From: Clusia tigrina
Taxonomy: Eukaryota; Arthropoda; Insecta; Diptera; Clusiidae
DNA length: 64,000 bases
Direction of reading: 5' to 3'
Assembly: GCA_920105625.2 (NCBI GenBank)
Contig: OV050033.1
Location: forward strand, 1,220,001-1,284,000
Of this stretch, positions 51,001 through 58,689 are shown piece by piece. Both the position numbers and the translations under genes were made by a program. Every line of letters starts with the position of its first letter. Within the stretch, counting starts at the first letter, position 1. The notes beneath the pieces are model-generated. The model was not told where the DNA came from, searched no databases, and saw only the letters and a list, made by a program, of their open reading frames with translations.

Positions 51001-51187
51001 GTGTTTGAGTTTCATTTGTTGTTATTGGAGCTGCTGGGGTTATCATAACTGCAGTGTTGGACTGCTGCGGGTGTTGTGGCTGGTGTTGTTGCTGCGCTGC
51101 TGTTGTTGCTGTTGCTGGTGGTGTTGCGGACCTTTTGGTTGTTACAATGCGCAGATTTTCTAGTATCGAGGTGAAATGCTGCGACAT
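8945..51187 (-). CDS. Nos: Nitric oxide synthase, 18 coding exons
   Basis: NOS makes nitric oxide and citrulline from L-arginine, O2 and NADPH, as a calmodulin-activated dimer using heme, tetrahydrobiopterin, FMN and FAD. Joined exons give 4086 nt, 1361 residues, close to the ~1350 of Drosophila NOS. Features by residue: low-complexity N-terminus 1-200; zinc CX4C 253-258; heme Cys339 in RCIGRIQW; arginine-binding Glu516 in WYMSTEIG; calmodulin helix ~648-673; FMN motifs TETGKS 688-693 and [12 protein letters not shown] 734-745; autoinhibitory insert ~747-822; FAD motif RFYSISSSP 1115-1123 and GVCSNYL 1151-1157; NADPH motifs [11 protein letters not shown] from 1190 and YVCGD 1288-1292; C-terminal tail 1327-1361. 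All introns start GT; acceptors are CAG, TAG or AAG. Intron lengths from 5' to 3': 6457, 1297, 6260, 996, 532, 1679, 1221, 1975, 5337, 1474, 793, 8034, 138, 63, 307, 1210, 384. No frameshift or stop was found. Confidence 0.96.
9437..9503 (-). CDS. Nos: Nos coding exon 17 (1304-1326)
   Basis: A 67-bp exon encoding [22 protein letters not shown], the helix before the C-terminal tail. Acceptor CAG, donor GTAAGT. Confidence 0.94.
10714..10838 (-). CDS. Nos: Nos coding exon 16 (1263-1303 plus part of 1304)
   Basis: Encodes [15 protein letters not shown] through the NADPH-site motif [18 protein letters not shown]. Acceptor CAG, donor GTGAGT. Confidence 0.95.
11146..12288 (-). CDS. Nos: Nos coding exon 15 (882-1262), FAD/NADPH module
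   Basis: The longest exon (1143 nt). It starts [14 protein letters not shown] after an AAG acceptor with a poor pyrimidine tract. It encodes [11 protein letters not shown], the FAD motif [16 protein letters not shown], the NADPH-binding [14 protein letters not shown] and FFGCRN. Donor GTGAGT after Lys1262. Reading on into the intron adds 22 residues and then a stop. Confidence 0.96.
12352..12526 (-). CDS. Nos: Nos coding exon 14 (823-881)
   Basis: Encodes [19 protein letters not shown], an FMN isoalloxazine-contacting loop, through [11 protein letters not shown]. Acceptor CAG, donor GTAACA after a complete Lys codon. The next intron is only 63 bp. Confidence 0.95.
12665..12829 (-). CDS. Nos: Nos coding exon 13 (768-822 plus part of 823)
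   Basis: Encodes the rest of the autoinhibitory insert ([32 protein letters not shown]) up to FGPLSNV. Acceptor TTTTTTTACAG, donor GTGAGT; Arg823 is split AG|A. Confidence 0.93.
15235..15266 (+). repeat. 32-bp segment shared with 57279-57310
   Basis: TTAGTTTACCAAAAGCACAC and its flanks form a 32-bp block found in inverted orientation at 57279-57310 with one mismatch. The surrounding sequence (roughly 14880-15420) reads like a decayed interspersed repeat, but its ends are unclear. Confidence 0.55.
16451..16492 (+). repeat. 14-bp tandem repeat, three units
   Basis: Units GAGTACTTAAACGG, GAGTGCTTAAACAG and GAGTGCTTAAACAG, followed by a partial fourth unit. It is a minor intronic tandem repeat. 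Confidence 0.9.
20864..20928 (-). CDS. Nos: Nos coding exon 12 (747-767 plus part of 768)
   Basis: A 65-bp exon encoding [20 protein letters not shown], the start of the autoinhibitory insert in the FMN domain. Acceptor CAG, donor GTAAGT. It is missing from any simple long-ORF scan and was found by reading frame and family conservation. Confidence 0.92.
21303..21400 (+). repeat. AATAAATA-tailed dispersed repeat, copy 2
   Basis: GAGCGGAAAGTCCTGGAAGC..AGTGCTC matches 7949-8042 and likewise ends in an A/T-rich AATAAATA tail. It lies in Nos intron 11. Confidence 0.6.
21722..21826 (-). CDS. Nos: Nos coding exon 11 (712-746)
   Basis: Encodes [20 protein letters not shown] and the FMN-binding loop [13 protein letters not shown]. 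Acceptor CAG, donor GTGAGT, phase 0 at both ends. Confidence 0.95.
23301..23445 (-). CDS. Nos: Nos coding exon 10 (663-711)
   Basis: Completes the calmodulin-binding helix ([11 protein letters not shown]) and opens the flavodoxin-like FMN domain with [14 protein letters not shown], the FMN phosphate loop. Acceptor CAG, donor GTAAGT. Confidence 0.95.
23626..23727. repeat. Perfect 51-bp tandem duplication
   Basis: Two identical 51-bp units (23626-23676 and 23677-23727), each containing CGTCGCCCACCAAAGCCCCG, unusually GC-rich for this intron. They lie about 180 bp upstream of exon 10 in gene orientation. Because 51 is a multiple of three, a short minus-strand frame stays open through both, but there is no start codon in that frame and it ends soon after. 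Confidence 0.97.
24560..24975 (+). repeat. Probable dispersed repeat ending in (AAT)n
   Basis: The block ends GGACAATAATAATAATA, the tail style of some non-LTR elements and SINEs. It shares TTGTGATACC with the repeat-like segment near 15280. No coding potential was recognised. The boundaries are approximate. Confidence 0.35.
27083..27150 (+). repeat. Dispersed repeat, decayed copy 3
   Basis: GAGCTGAAAGCC..AAGGCTCCTAAAT..AATAAGAATTAATTCTT resembles 7949-8042 with deletions and no clear tail. Confidence 0.45.
28783..28992 (-). CDS. Nos: Nos coding exon 9 (593-662 plus part of 663)
   Basis: Encodes [20 protein letters not shown], the end of the oxygenase domain, then the basic start of the calmodulin-binding helix ([13 protein letters not shown]). 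Acceptor CAG, donor GTGAGT. Confidence 0.95.
30968..31149 (-). CDS. Nos: Nos coding exon 8 (533-592 plus part of 593)
   Basis: Encodes [20 protein letters not shown] through the pterin/dimer region [20 protein letters not shown] placed the acceptor at CCAG|ACAGTGGCA because this gives the family sequence ETVALKM in frame. Donor GTAAGT; Arg593 is split CG|C. Confidence 0.93.
32371..32545 (-). CDS. Nos: Nos coding exon 7 (474-532), substrate Glu
   Basis: Encodes [20 protein letters not shown] and the active-site block GWYMSTEIG, where Glu516 corresponds to the Glu that holds the L-arginine guanidinium group. Acceptor CAG, donor GTAAGT. Confidence 0.95.
34225..34364 (-). CDS. Nos: Nos coding exon 6 (428-473 plus part of 474)
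   Basis: Encodes [20 protein letters not shown] and [13 protein letters not shown] in the oxygenase domain. Acceptor CAG, donor GTGAGT; Lys474 is split AA|A. Confidence 0.93.
34897..35038 (-). CDS. Nos: Nos coding exon 5 (380-427)
   Basis: Encodes [20 protein letters not shown] through [10 protein letters not shown], the conserved oxygenase segment after the heme-Cys region. Acceptor CAG, donor GTGAGA. Confidence 0.93.
36035..36126 (-). CDS. Nos: Nos coding exon 4 (350-379 plus part of 380)
   Basis: Encodes [20 protein letters not shown] and the helix ending NKGNL, part of the oxygenase core. Acceptor TTTTTTAG, donor GTGAGT; Arg380 is split AG|G. Confidence 0.93.
36127..42386 (-). other. 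Nos intron 3 (6.3 kb)
   Basis: Carries an antisense jockey-like LINE fossil (37886-39030). The part from ~39050 to 40950 is T-rich on the plus strand with no ORF I could assign; it may be further decayed repeat. Microsatellite-like CA and CAC/CAA runs occur near 41710-41735 and 41895-41935. Confidence 0.8.
37886..39030 (+). pseudogene. Jockey-like LINE reverse transcriptase fossil
   Basis: Broken reverse transcriptase segments in consistent order on the plus strand, opposite to Nos. 37886-38074 reads through [19 protein letters not shown] and [14 protein letters not shown], the jockey-clade fingers motif. About 38101-38195 reads [19 protein letters not shown]. About 38212-38335 reads [18 protein letters not shown]. 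Near 38412 [10 protein letters not shown] stands where FADDTAIL-like catalytic residues are expected. 38714-38974 reads [11 protein letters not shown] and [13 protein letters not shown], the post-RT region. Frames change and stops interrupt, so it is dead. The endonuclease half is missing or unrecognisable. Confidence 0.85.
42387..42549 (-). CDS. Nos: Nos coding exon 3 (295-349), heme Cys
   Basis: Contains RCIGRIQW with the axial heme ligand Cys339, preceded by [19 protein letters not shown] chose the acceptor TTTTAAG at 42550-42552 because it restores the conserved spacing IKR-SSS-VAH (Drosophila IKR-TSC-TAH). A CAG nine bases further in is also in frame. Donor GTAAAT. Confidence 0.88.
42853..42968 (+). 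repeat. SINE-like interspersed repeat, copy 2
   Basis: GTGGTCTCGAAATGCTTCTT, the following TAAATCTTTT.CTCTT and CTTGCACACAATA align in order with 7651-7915, with a deletion in the tRNA-like part. It lies in Nos intron 2. Confidence 0.6.
43847..43983 (-). CDS. Nos: Nos coding exon 2 (250-294 plus part of 295)
   Basis: Reads ILSCSKATC, the CX4C zinc-tetrathiolate site at the dimer interface, then an oxygenase helix ending FTSIK. Acceptor TAG, donor GTGAGT, ends two bases into the Arg295 codon. Confidence 0.93.
46120..46620. other. GC-rich island in intron 1
   Basis: Much richer in G and C than the surrounding intron (for example CGGAGCCCGGTGGGTGCAGC and GACCCGGGGTGAGCGCCGAG). Overlapping ORFs on both strands are explained by this composition. 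It might be an internal promoter or alternative first exon, but I see no decisive signal. Confidence 0.35.
49330..49760 (+). pseudogene. LINE 3' fragment (I/R1-type) with (TAA)n tail
   Basis: The frame at about 49448-49669 reads [20 protein letters not shown], then a CX2C..HX4C cluster ([18 protein letters not shown]) and [12 protein letters not shown], the C-terminal zinc-finger region downstream of RT/RNase H in I- and R1-type non-LTR elements. After the stop, (TAA)n at 49728-49750 forms the kind of tail typical of I elements. Upstream codons (from ~49330) are broken by stops. It is a 5'-truncated, inactive copy. Confidence 0.75.
50441..51187 (-). CDS. Nos: Nos coding exon 1 (residues 1-249)
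   Basis: Starts at ATG in the context CCAAGATGTCG. The first residues MSQHFTSI are the family's fly N-terminus. The middle is Gln/Pro/Thr/Ser/Gly-rich and probably unfolded. The last ~45 residues ([22 protein letters not shown]) begin the oxygenase N-terminal hook. Donor GTAAGT after a complete Glu codon. Confidence 0.95.
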
Positions 51188-51401
51188 CTTGGTATGGAAT
51201 ATTTAACAGTTTCGTTCAAGTTTTCAAATTCTTTTCTTCACCCTTTTTTCGATTTTGTTTTGTGTGTTTTTTCGACTTTTTTCTTTCTAAAGTTTTCGTC
51301 AAAGTTCCCAATTGGGGGTTAAAGTTCTTGAAGCAATTTAATTCAGTTTCCGCATTCTTCAAGAGGTTCCTTGTTGTTGTGCCATTACGAGAGTTCGTTC
51401 A
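51188..51401 (-). other. Nos: Probable Nos 5' UTR in the start-codon exon
   Basis: An A-rich leader precedes the ATG. At 51402-51404 the minus strand reads CAATTTCTCTAACTTTCAG, a strong 3' splice site, so the exon probably begins at 51401 and an untranslated first exon lies upstream. The same bases include TCAGT, an arthropod initiator match, so transcription might instead start here. Two tiny upstream ORFs occur: ATG at 51385 (8 codons, stop at 51359) and ATG at 51355 (5 codons, stop at 51338). Confidence 0.45.
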
Positions 51402-53496
51402 CTGAAAGTTAGAGAAATTGTTTAACAAATGTTTTCCAATTTGTTCAAGAAAAGCATCCAAAATATGGCAACTGAAATGAATTATTAAAGAACTTAAAAG
51501 TAGCACTAAAACGTCTTGAATTATTCTGTAAAGCTGTAAATTAATAATTTATAAAATATTATTCTACTTAAATAGGAATCATAAACATTTAATTTCTGTA
51601 AACACGTAAATGCATGGAAGAGAAGTGATCAACAATCGACCATTGATGAAAATCCTTGAATTGTTCAACACTATTAATTGAGAGAAAACAATTTTTCGCA
51701 ATTTTTATGAATGTTTGCATCTTCTGTAACGCTTCTCTAATTCACATTTCTAAATATTGATTTAAACAAATTAAATGGGAAAATTAATAATATATGTTAA
51801 TATGAATTCTGCATTACTGACCTGAATGATCCGGTCCGTGATTCCTGAACAAGGAACAGATTTGTAGCACTAAAAACTTACAGAGGAACAATCAGCAATG
51901 ATTTTGGCATCCTCCAAAGTGCCATAAAATAGAGAAATGTAAATATCTGACTTGATTCTCAGGGCACCCAACTCATATGCAAATCACAACTAAAGCCGCA
52001 GTGTACCCGGACTGCAACGATAAGGAGGGAATCTTCTGAACATTATCTCCATAACCAAAGCTTTTAAAACTAAAAATTACGCTTATTTGGTAGCGATGTA
52101 ATAAGAGTGGATAAGTTCCAATCCTACGTATTTGGACTGCGTTACTATGCTTCCAGTCACGGCTGAGTGTTTAAGTTCATTCATTTTTCCGATACCACCT
52201 AAGAAGATACACTTCCACAGGGCATTTGGAAGGTTCTAGATCACTAACGAGGCTACTTATGGAAAGCGTTTCTTTCAGATTCTATCTATGGTCATTCATT
52301 TTCATCCATGAATGCGGTAATTTACACTTTAGAGAGCGAGTGCCTGGGTGGGTAAGCATGATGATGCAGCAGTTCCAAACGGTTTCATTTGATAGGTTTT
52401 TTGACAAACTTCTCTCCAAAGCGAGATAAATTCCGTTATTTCCCAAATGCTGGCATCTGAGTTAGACTAGTGTAATATCCAGCTTTATTTTGCTGTGATC
52501 ATTGCGGGTCGACTAATAAATAATTTTTGCTGAAGTTCTCTAAATAGACCAAGGATTTGAACTAGTTCGCAACAGTCTACCTTGGCCAGCAGTTTCTTAG
52601 AGAAAATTCTTCACCAGTTTCTTTATATTCTGAGTGCTCTGAACTGCACTGATATGTGGAGCACCCAGACATAACTCTATTGGATATTTGAGCCCGACCA
52701 AACTAAGCATATGCAACTTTTCTTCCACATCAAAGTCAGCTTCAAAGTGAGGGCATATTGGATTTCATGAACAATGGAAATTAGCACTTAACCAACGAGT
52801 TAAACGTTAACATTTCCACTCCGTCTGAATCGTGAGTACTCCAAGGAACCCGCTATGAGGAAGCAGGGAAAAGTTTTGTCAACAAATTTGGTTTTAATTA
52901 AAAGCAGCTTCTTCAAAGCTCCTCCGCCACACTTGTTTGCGCACATTCCGCTCACTTCGAACCGCAATTGCGGTTGATTGCTCCTGTGCTACCTCCTTAA
53001 TGAATGCACATTTCGTTTTGTTGCCGAGCGGCTTCAACAAATTGGTTAATCGGCGGGGAGTTAAAAGGGGGAGTGACGCGCCTTTCGACGAGTGAATTTG
53101 AACGCACAATTGCGTCTGTACGCACTTTTCCTGGATTATGTACACCGAAACACGGTAATTGAGCTCCGCGAAGGTGCGAAAATTCAATTAAAACTTGGAA
53201 ATGTACCAAAACAACCCACGTTACTGTCGGTGGAGGCAGGCTCCTTATTTGCATTTGTCTAGATCGTTACCTGATTCATGGAGTACGATTTCAATTGTTG
53301 CTGCCTCTGATGCGGTTACAACTTTTGTGAAGCTTGGGGGAAGTAACAGTATCAAGAAACAATCACACAGAAATGTTGACACGGAAAAAGTTTGTGCTGG
53401 TTCATTAGGATATTTCGGAGAAAATACATGTGGGGAAAGCTACAGCAAAAAGTTGTCAGCAATATCGACTTTAAATGTGTAGTACAATAAAACTGG

Positions 53497-53709
53497 TCAC
53501 CATTGCATAAAACGGCTCAAACCGACCTGCATCTGTATCTTGTATCTAACGATGGCCTTCGGAGCAATATTTGCCCAGAAAAGGGTCACTAAACTGAACA
53601 ACATAAAGCAGGACCACTCCAAGAAATCCCCACTAATTAAAGGGGTTAAAGTACAATAGAAAACATAAGAAATTCCACCACCTAAGATAAAAAATATCAT
53701 ATAAGACAT
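53497..53709 (-). CDS. Small hydrophobic ORF, unassigned
   Basis: A 70-codon ATG-to-stop frame whose residues ~2-22 and ~30-52 are hydrophobic enough to be membrane segments (ISYVFYCTLTPLI and SCFMLFSLVTLFWANIA), ending in a short basic stretch. The upstream context is AGGGAAAATG. It is not recognised as a family. It could be a small membrane protein, an exon of a receptor-like gene or chance; A/T-rich DNA often yields such frames. Confidence 0.2.
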   Translation of the reverse strand: MSYMIFFILGGGISYVFYCTLTPLISGDFLEWSCFMLFSLVTLFWANIAPKAIVRYKIQMQVGLSRFMQW

Positions 53710-56700
53710 TTTCCCTCCTATTCATCTTTTTTCACCCCAAACGTTCTTTATTATTCAATTACGAAACTACTCCTGAAATTCCAACTTTTATGGCAAATAA
53801 AAATAGCGATTGTTGTGATTGTCCATGAACCACGCATACGAGTATTCCATAAATCCCAAGCTATGAAAATATGTGTATTTTGGGGTTGCAGTCCCAGCGG
53901 AAGTTGGGCACAGCGAAGATAAGAAGCTGAAGGTTACTATCGCCAGTCGGAGACATGTGAAGCGGTTGTTTAAGGAAGCAGAAGCTCATGATGACAATGA
54001 TAGATATGTACCGCCCATATTTTGATTGGAGCATAACATGGATTTTCTAATTACATCAAATCTTTTAAGGTACTCATTTACATTAAGAACAGAGCCCGGA
54101 AAGAGAAGCCTGGGCACCTGTGAATGCAAACCAGTCCAACCTAAGTTGGCAAGGAAAGCAAGCTACACTAGTAGCCTCCAGGAATGCACTCTTTTTTCCT
54201 CCTTCGCAATAACTATCCAGAGAAAAGATGAATATCAGCTGCTGCGCAAATGCCTTTCTCTCGCTCTTTACCTGATTACGACAATGATCGCTGGAAAATG
54301 GTGAAACGAACTGAGACATATTGATCGTGGTCGTCCTTAAAGAGTTGGTCCTCGTAATATTTTCGACTGAGATGCTCGGGCATTTTCTTTTTCACATTTA
54401 AACCGAGCTGCATCGAATATCTGAGGAATTCTCAATGTATCCTGAGTAAAATTATGTGAAGAAATAGAAAGGCAACAAATCTGGGAGGCAGTGACGATGC
54501 TACTCTCCATCAATGCCAACTTGACACCAATAGTGTGAAGTGTCATCAGCAACAATAGCGGAATTTAGTTAATATTGAAGTCTTGAAGTGTAACTTTCTT
54601 TTCAATGAAACATACTCCAACATGATTCAGAGTGAGCTCTTCTTATTTCCCGAACTTCGTGGATTTATTTTTACACCTTTCTGGTTCGCTGAAAATGTTC
54701 AAATGCCGCTTATTATGTAGTAACCGTTTAAAATTTAAGCATTTTTTTTTGGAACATTTCTTCGAAGAGACATATGTTGCTTCATCTTCCCTTGTATTGA
54801 GTTTTCAGCCATTACCTCCTTCCTTCCCACTCTCCATTATATTCGAAGCAAAAATCAGAAATTATGCTTTTTAATTCCACTTTAATCACTTCAATATGTT
54901 GAGCCCATGCATTTAAGCAGACGCATGAAAATCTCTTTTGATTTAGATGCGTAGAGCCCCGCCCCCGCCCCTGATACTGGGTAAATTTCAATTTAGCAAA
55001 GAGTTTTCTCAAGTTTAACCCTTTTCTGCGACAGACTGCGCCGACTTTTGAATTTAGAGTTGCCTCGTATGAGCAAATTAGGACGACAGATGGTCTCTGC
55101 CAGAGACTAAAAAGGCAACGCACAAAAAGAAATTCCTTCGATGTGCAACGTTGTGATTTTCAACTCTAATGATCTTTTAAGCAGACGCCGCTTGTAGCAG
55201 CAGCTGCGGCAGCAACAAACTTCCCGCTCACTTTTCAACATGTAAAAATCAGCTCATAATTTGCACGCACACATGACGACTTTAAATTTGTTTGCACCCA
55301 CACCCACAGACGTATCCACTCACACACTCACAAGGACTATGCTCCCGCCTGTGTGCAGGCCATTTCAGCGGCGCCCATTTACACAAGCGAGGAAAGCCAA
55401 TCAATGTTCGCGACGAGAACGCACCAGAAACAAATACAACCAGGAAATCAAAAATCACACTTCCCAATTGTGTTGGTTCTAGCCTTGGTATGGTAATGTT
55501 TATTCAGCTATTTGTCCAGTGGTGTTGTTCTTCCATTCGTAGCCTGCCTCAACAGGATATGAGCCTGTCATGTGCCATATTAAAATCAAATGCATTAATG
55601 TTTGTTTGAGTCGGCACAGCGGGTGGAAAATTGCTTCAGTGCCGAGTGAGTCTGCTTGGCGCCGGAGTCAAGCCCCCTCCCCCCCGCAGCCACTACAGCC
55701 CTACAGATGATGCAAAATAAAGGCCACAAAATTATTCAGTATTTTCGTACCAACTGTTAAAGTAAATAGACAAACATATCCCAACGTACAGGCATTTGAA
55801 CTGTTGGTGTCTGCAGTATTTGCATAGCTACTTGGTTTAGGCTGACGATGGTATTTCCGAAGCTTCTGATATGTGCACAGTAAGTGAGTTTTTGGAATAT
55901 GGCAAATTTGCCAGGATTTGTTGTTGGGTGTCGAGACAAATACTTCACTCTATGCTAATTGTAAACGATTCTCATATTTCGAGTTGCTGTATCGGTCAAA
56001 CTGGAAGAGGACGACGACGCAAGTAGTATGAAAGGACGTAATGTGGAAAGAGAGGATAAAGTGATGAGGGGTAAGTAAGGTCCAGTATAATAAAGCAACA
56101 ACAACATATTTGAAGGATACGTTTACTGATTTCTCTAGAAATTTTTTAGATTCACTGCGGCATCAAGTGAAGGAACCATTTCCTTTTCGCACAAGTTGAT
56201 CAACATATTGTTACCTCCTTCGGCCACGTCCAAAATAACTTGCTCACATTTTAAAGAGTTGCTTATTCTTTCAATAAAATAAGGAAAGCTCGTAAGATAA
56301 AAGGTGATGACTACACGAAAGGCACAGTGAGTATGAGTTGGTGAGGGGAAGTACGAATTCAATAGACTCAACTACGCCTCCTTTAAGGTTTTAGGATTAT
56401 CTCAAGACACATCAATCTAATTGATGCGATATTATGCAAAGTCGATCTTGTGATTCATAAAGCTGATTCATAACATCACGATCCAACCGTGGACTTGTGA
56501 GTTCAAAAAAATCGTTCTGAATTACCATGCTTGTAGGACAAACCTACATTGAGACTTAATCTCAACTCGTTTATAAACTAGCAGACTGACCCTCACTAAA
56601 CCGTGCAAAGTAACAAATGTTTGTGTAGAAACAATTCCTGTTGGATCCGATTCAGCATACGCCCAGGAGGCATCCTTGAATTAATGAAACCCAATTCGAA

Positions 56701-57278
56701 AAGTTGCTCCTAGTAGAAGTTTCCGGGGCGCACCTGACCTTTGGCAGATATTTCTACCTTTAATCTGTAGTGTGCTGAGAGATAAGAATCCAGTTTCGGC
56801 ACATATAAAAATGAAAGGATGAATTTTATTCTTTCACACAATATTCGATGCCTCTACTTTGGGTTTTGTGTTTCCTTAAGAGTTGGAATTTGACTCATGT
56901 TGTTGAATAAAATCACTCCATAATAAGCGATGAGGCTCATTTCGACAGCCACGGATTTAAACTCATAGATTATTTCCATGATTTGCTGGTACTATCGTGG
57001 AATGTTAGAAAACTTGAGGCTCTCTCATTAGTCCAAGGAGGCCCCACATCGCAAGTGCGTCCAACAGAATGTTGCCACATAACATACAGCTAGTGTTCCG
57101 ATCCGCGACTCCTGTCGGATCTACTTCCTGAAAAGGTACCTCAATAGAAAGATGCTAAAAGAAAAATCCCCTCTTGAAATCCTGAAAATTGCCTTGGAAT
57201 CAATGGAGGAGAGGTACAATTTTTGTAGCACAAAGACATGAGCACAAGAATGTGGCGTACGAATATCAACATTAGGTG

Positions 57279-57310
57279 GCTCAAGTGTGCTTTTGGTAAA
57301 CTAAGTTGCC
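57279..57310 (-). repeat. 32-bp segment shared with 15235-15266
   Basis: Inverted copy of the 32-bp block in Nos intron 12, one mismatch. It is followed directly by (CTAC)n. Confidence 0.55.
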
Positions 57311-58652
57311 ACCCCTACCTACCTACCTACCTACAAATATCAAATAGCAGTAATTTAAATGCAATTCAAGGATTCTCCTAACAAAGAAGCGTATCCAAGC
57401 AAATCTCATATACAAACAAAGGAAACAAGATTATCTTTGGGATTCGTTATCCAGTGCGACGCACATTCATCAACAAATCCGATATAATTCATCTGCTCAA
57501 TTCGAACTTGCACAAATCGAAGAAACCACACTACAACAGGATTTTCATCATTCACGTTAAATTGATGAATCCTTTAAAATTTGATGCGCTTGTCTTCATA
57601 AATCGGTATCAAAAATCAATGCTATAATCGAAGCATCAAACGATTTGTTCTCAAATGTTTTAAATCTAATTTTCCCACACATTTGGGTCGGTTTCACATC
57701 GCCTACAATTAACCAGTAATTTATTACAAAACACTGGCTCCAGGACTGGCACATGAACTACCTTTTCCGTCAGAAACGATTTGAGAGGCCAACCTTTAAA
57801 AGCACATCCAGCAAACAGTCCCGTCCGTCACCCAACCAACCACTTGTGTGGGATATGCTTGTGATTTATTTATCCAGGGCACACACACACGCACACAAAC
57901 GAGGAGGATGGAACGTCAAATTTGCACAATTGTATCCGGAACCCATTCAAAATGATAATAACTTCACCGGCCGCACTGGCAGCGCAGCCAAACAAAGCAA
58001 ACTAGCACGAATATCCTTAAATCCTGTTGTCAATATTCTGCAAAATACTCGTACAAATTGAAAAATGACTCCGGCATGTAGACGGCGCCGCAGTGTGCGT
58101 CTGAGTGATGGTCTGTTGGAGGCTGTGATGGGTAAATGGGTGAGTCAAGTGGCAGGACAAAAGTGAAACGTTCGAAGAATTGAATTGTAACTTGAAGCTG
58201 CTGCGTCCATACCAGACGGCGAGCAAAGTAATGCAAAGCACATCCGAGTGTGTTCTCATTGTTGTTGTTTGCATTTAGTTATACCGAATGTTGTTGTAAT
58301 TGATCCCTTTTCTCCGTTCAGCACAATATGCAAAAAGGTAAACAACGCAACAACGCTTTTTATGCTTCAAAAGGTAAGATTTGCATATAAACGGGTTCGG
58401 AGCAGTTGAGCAGCATCGTAACAGTTCGACTGCTTCGGACAGACCGGGGGACTCACTCACTCACTCACTCAGCAGTCAGTTATCCTTTTAAATGCGTGTC
58501 TGTTTACGAAATATAAGCATGTTGCTCCCTTTTTGCGCTGGGAACGTTTTTATTTGGCTGCTTTTTCGTGCTGGAGTTTTTATTTGAGTTCTTCCAACCG
58601 CAACTGCGGGAGGACTTTTTAATTTTATTTTTGTGTTTATTCCTTTTATGTT

Positions 58653-58653
<1 letters not shown>

Positions 58654-58688
<35 letters not shown>

Positions 58689-58689
58689 G
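58654..58689. repeat. (TTG)n microsatellite
   Basis: Twelve or so uninterrupted TTG units; they also create an Asn run in an unsupported minus-strand ORF. Confidence 0.95.

Noticed and set aside
53874..54024. About 50 open plus-strand codons (VAVPAEVGHSEDKKLK..)
   Set aside because: No start codon, no clear splice sites and no recognised family. It could be an exon or a decayed element, but is unsupported.
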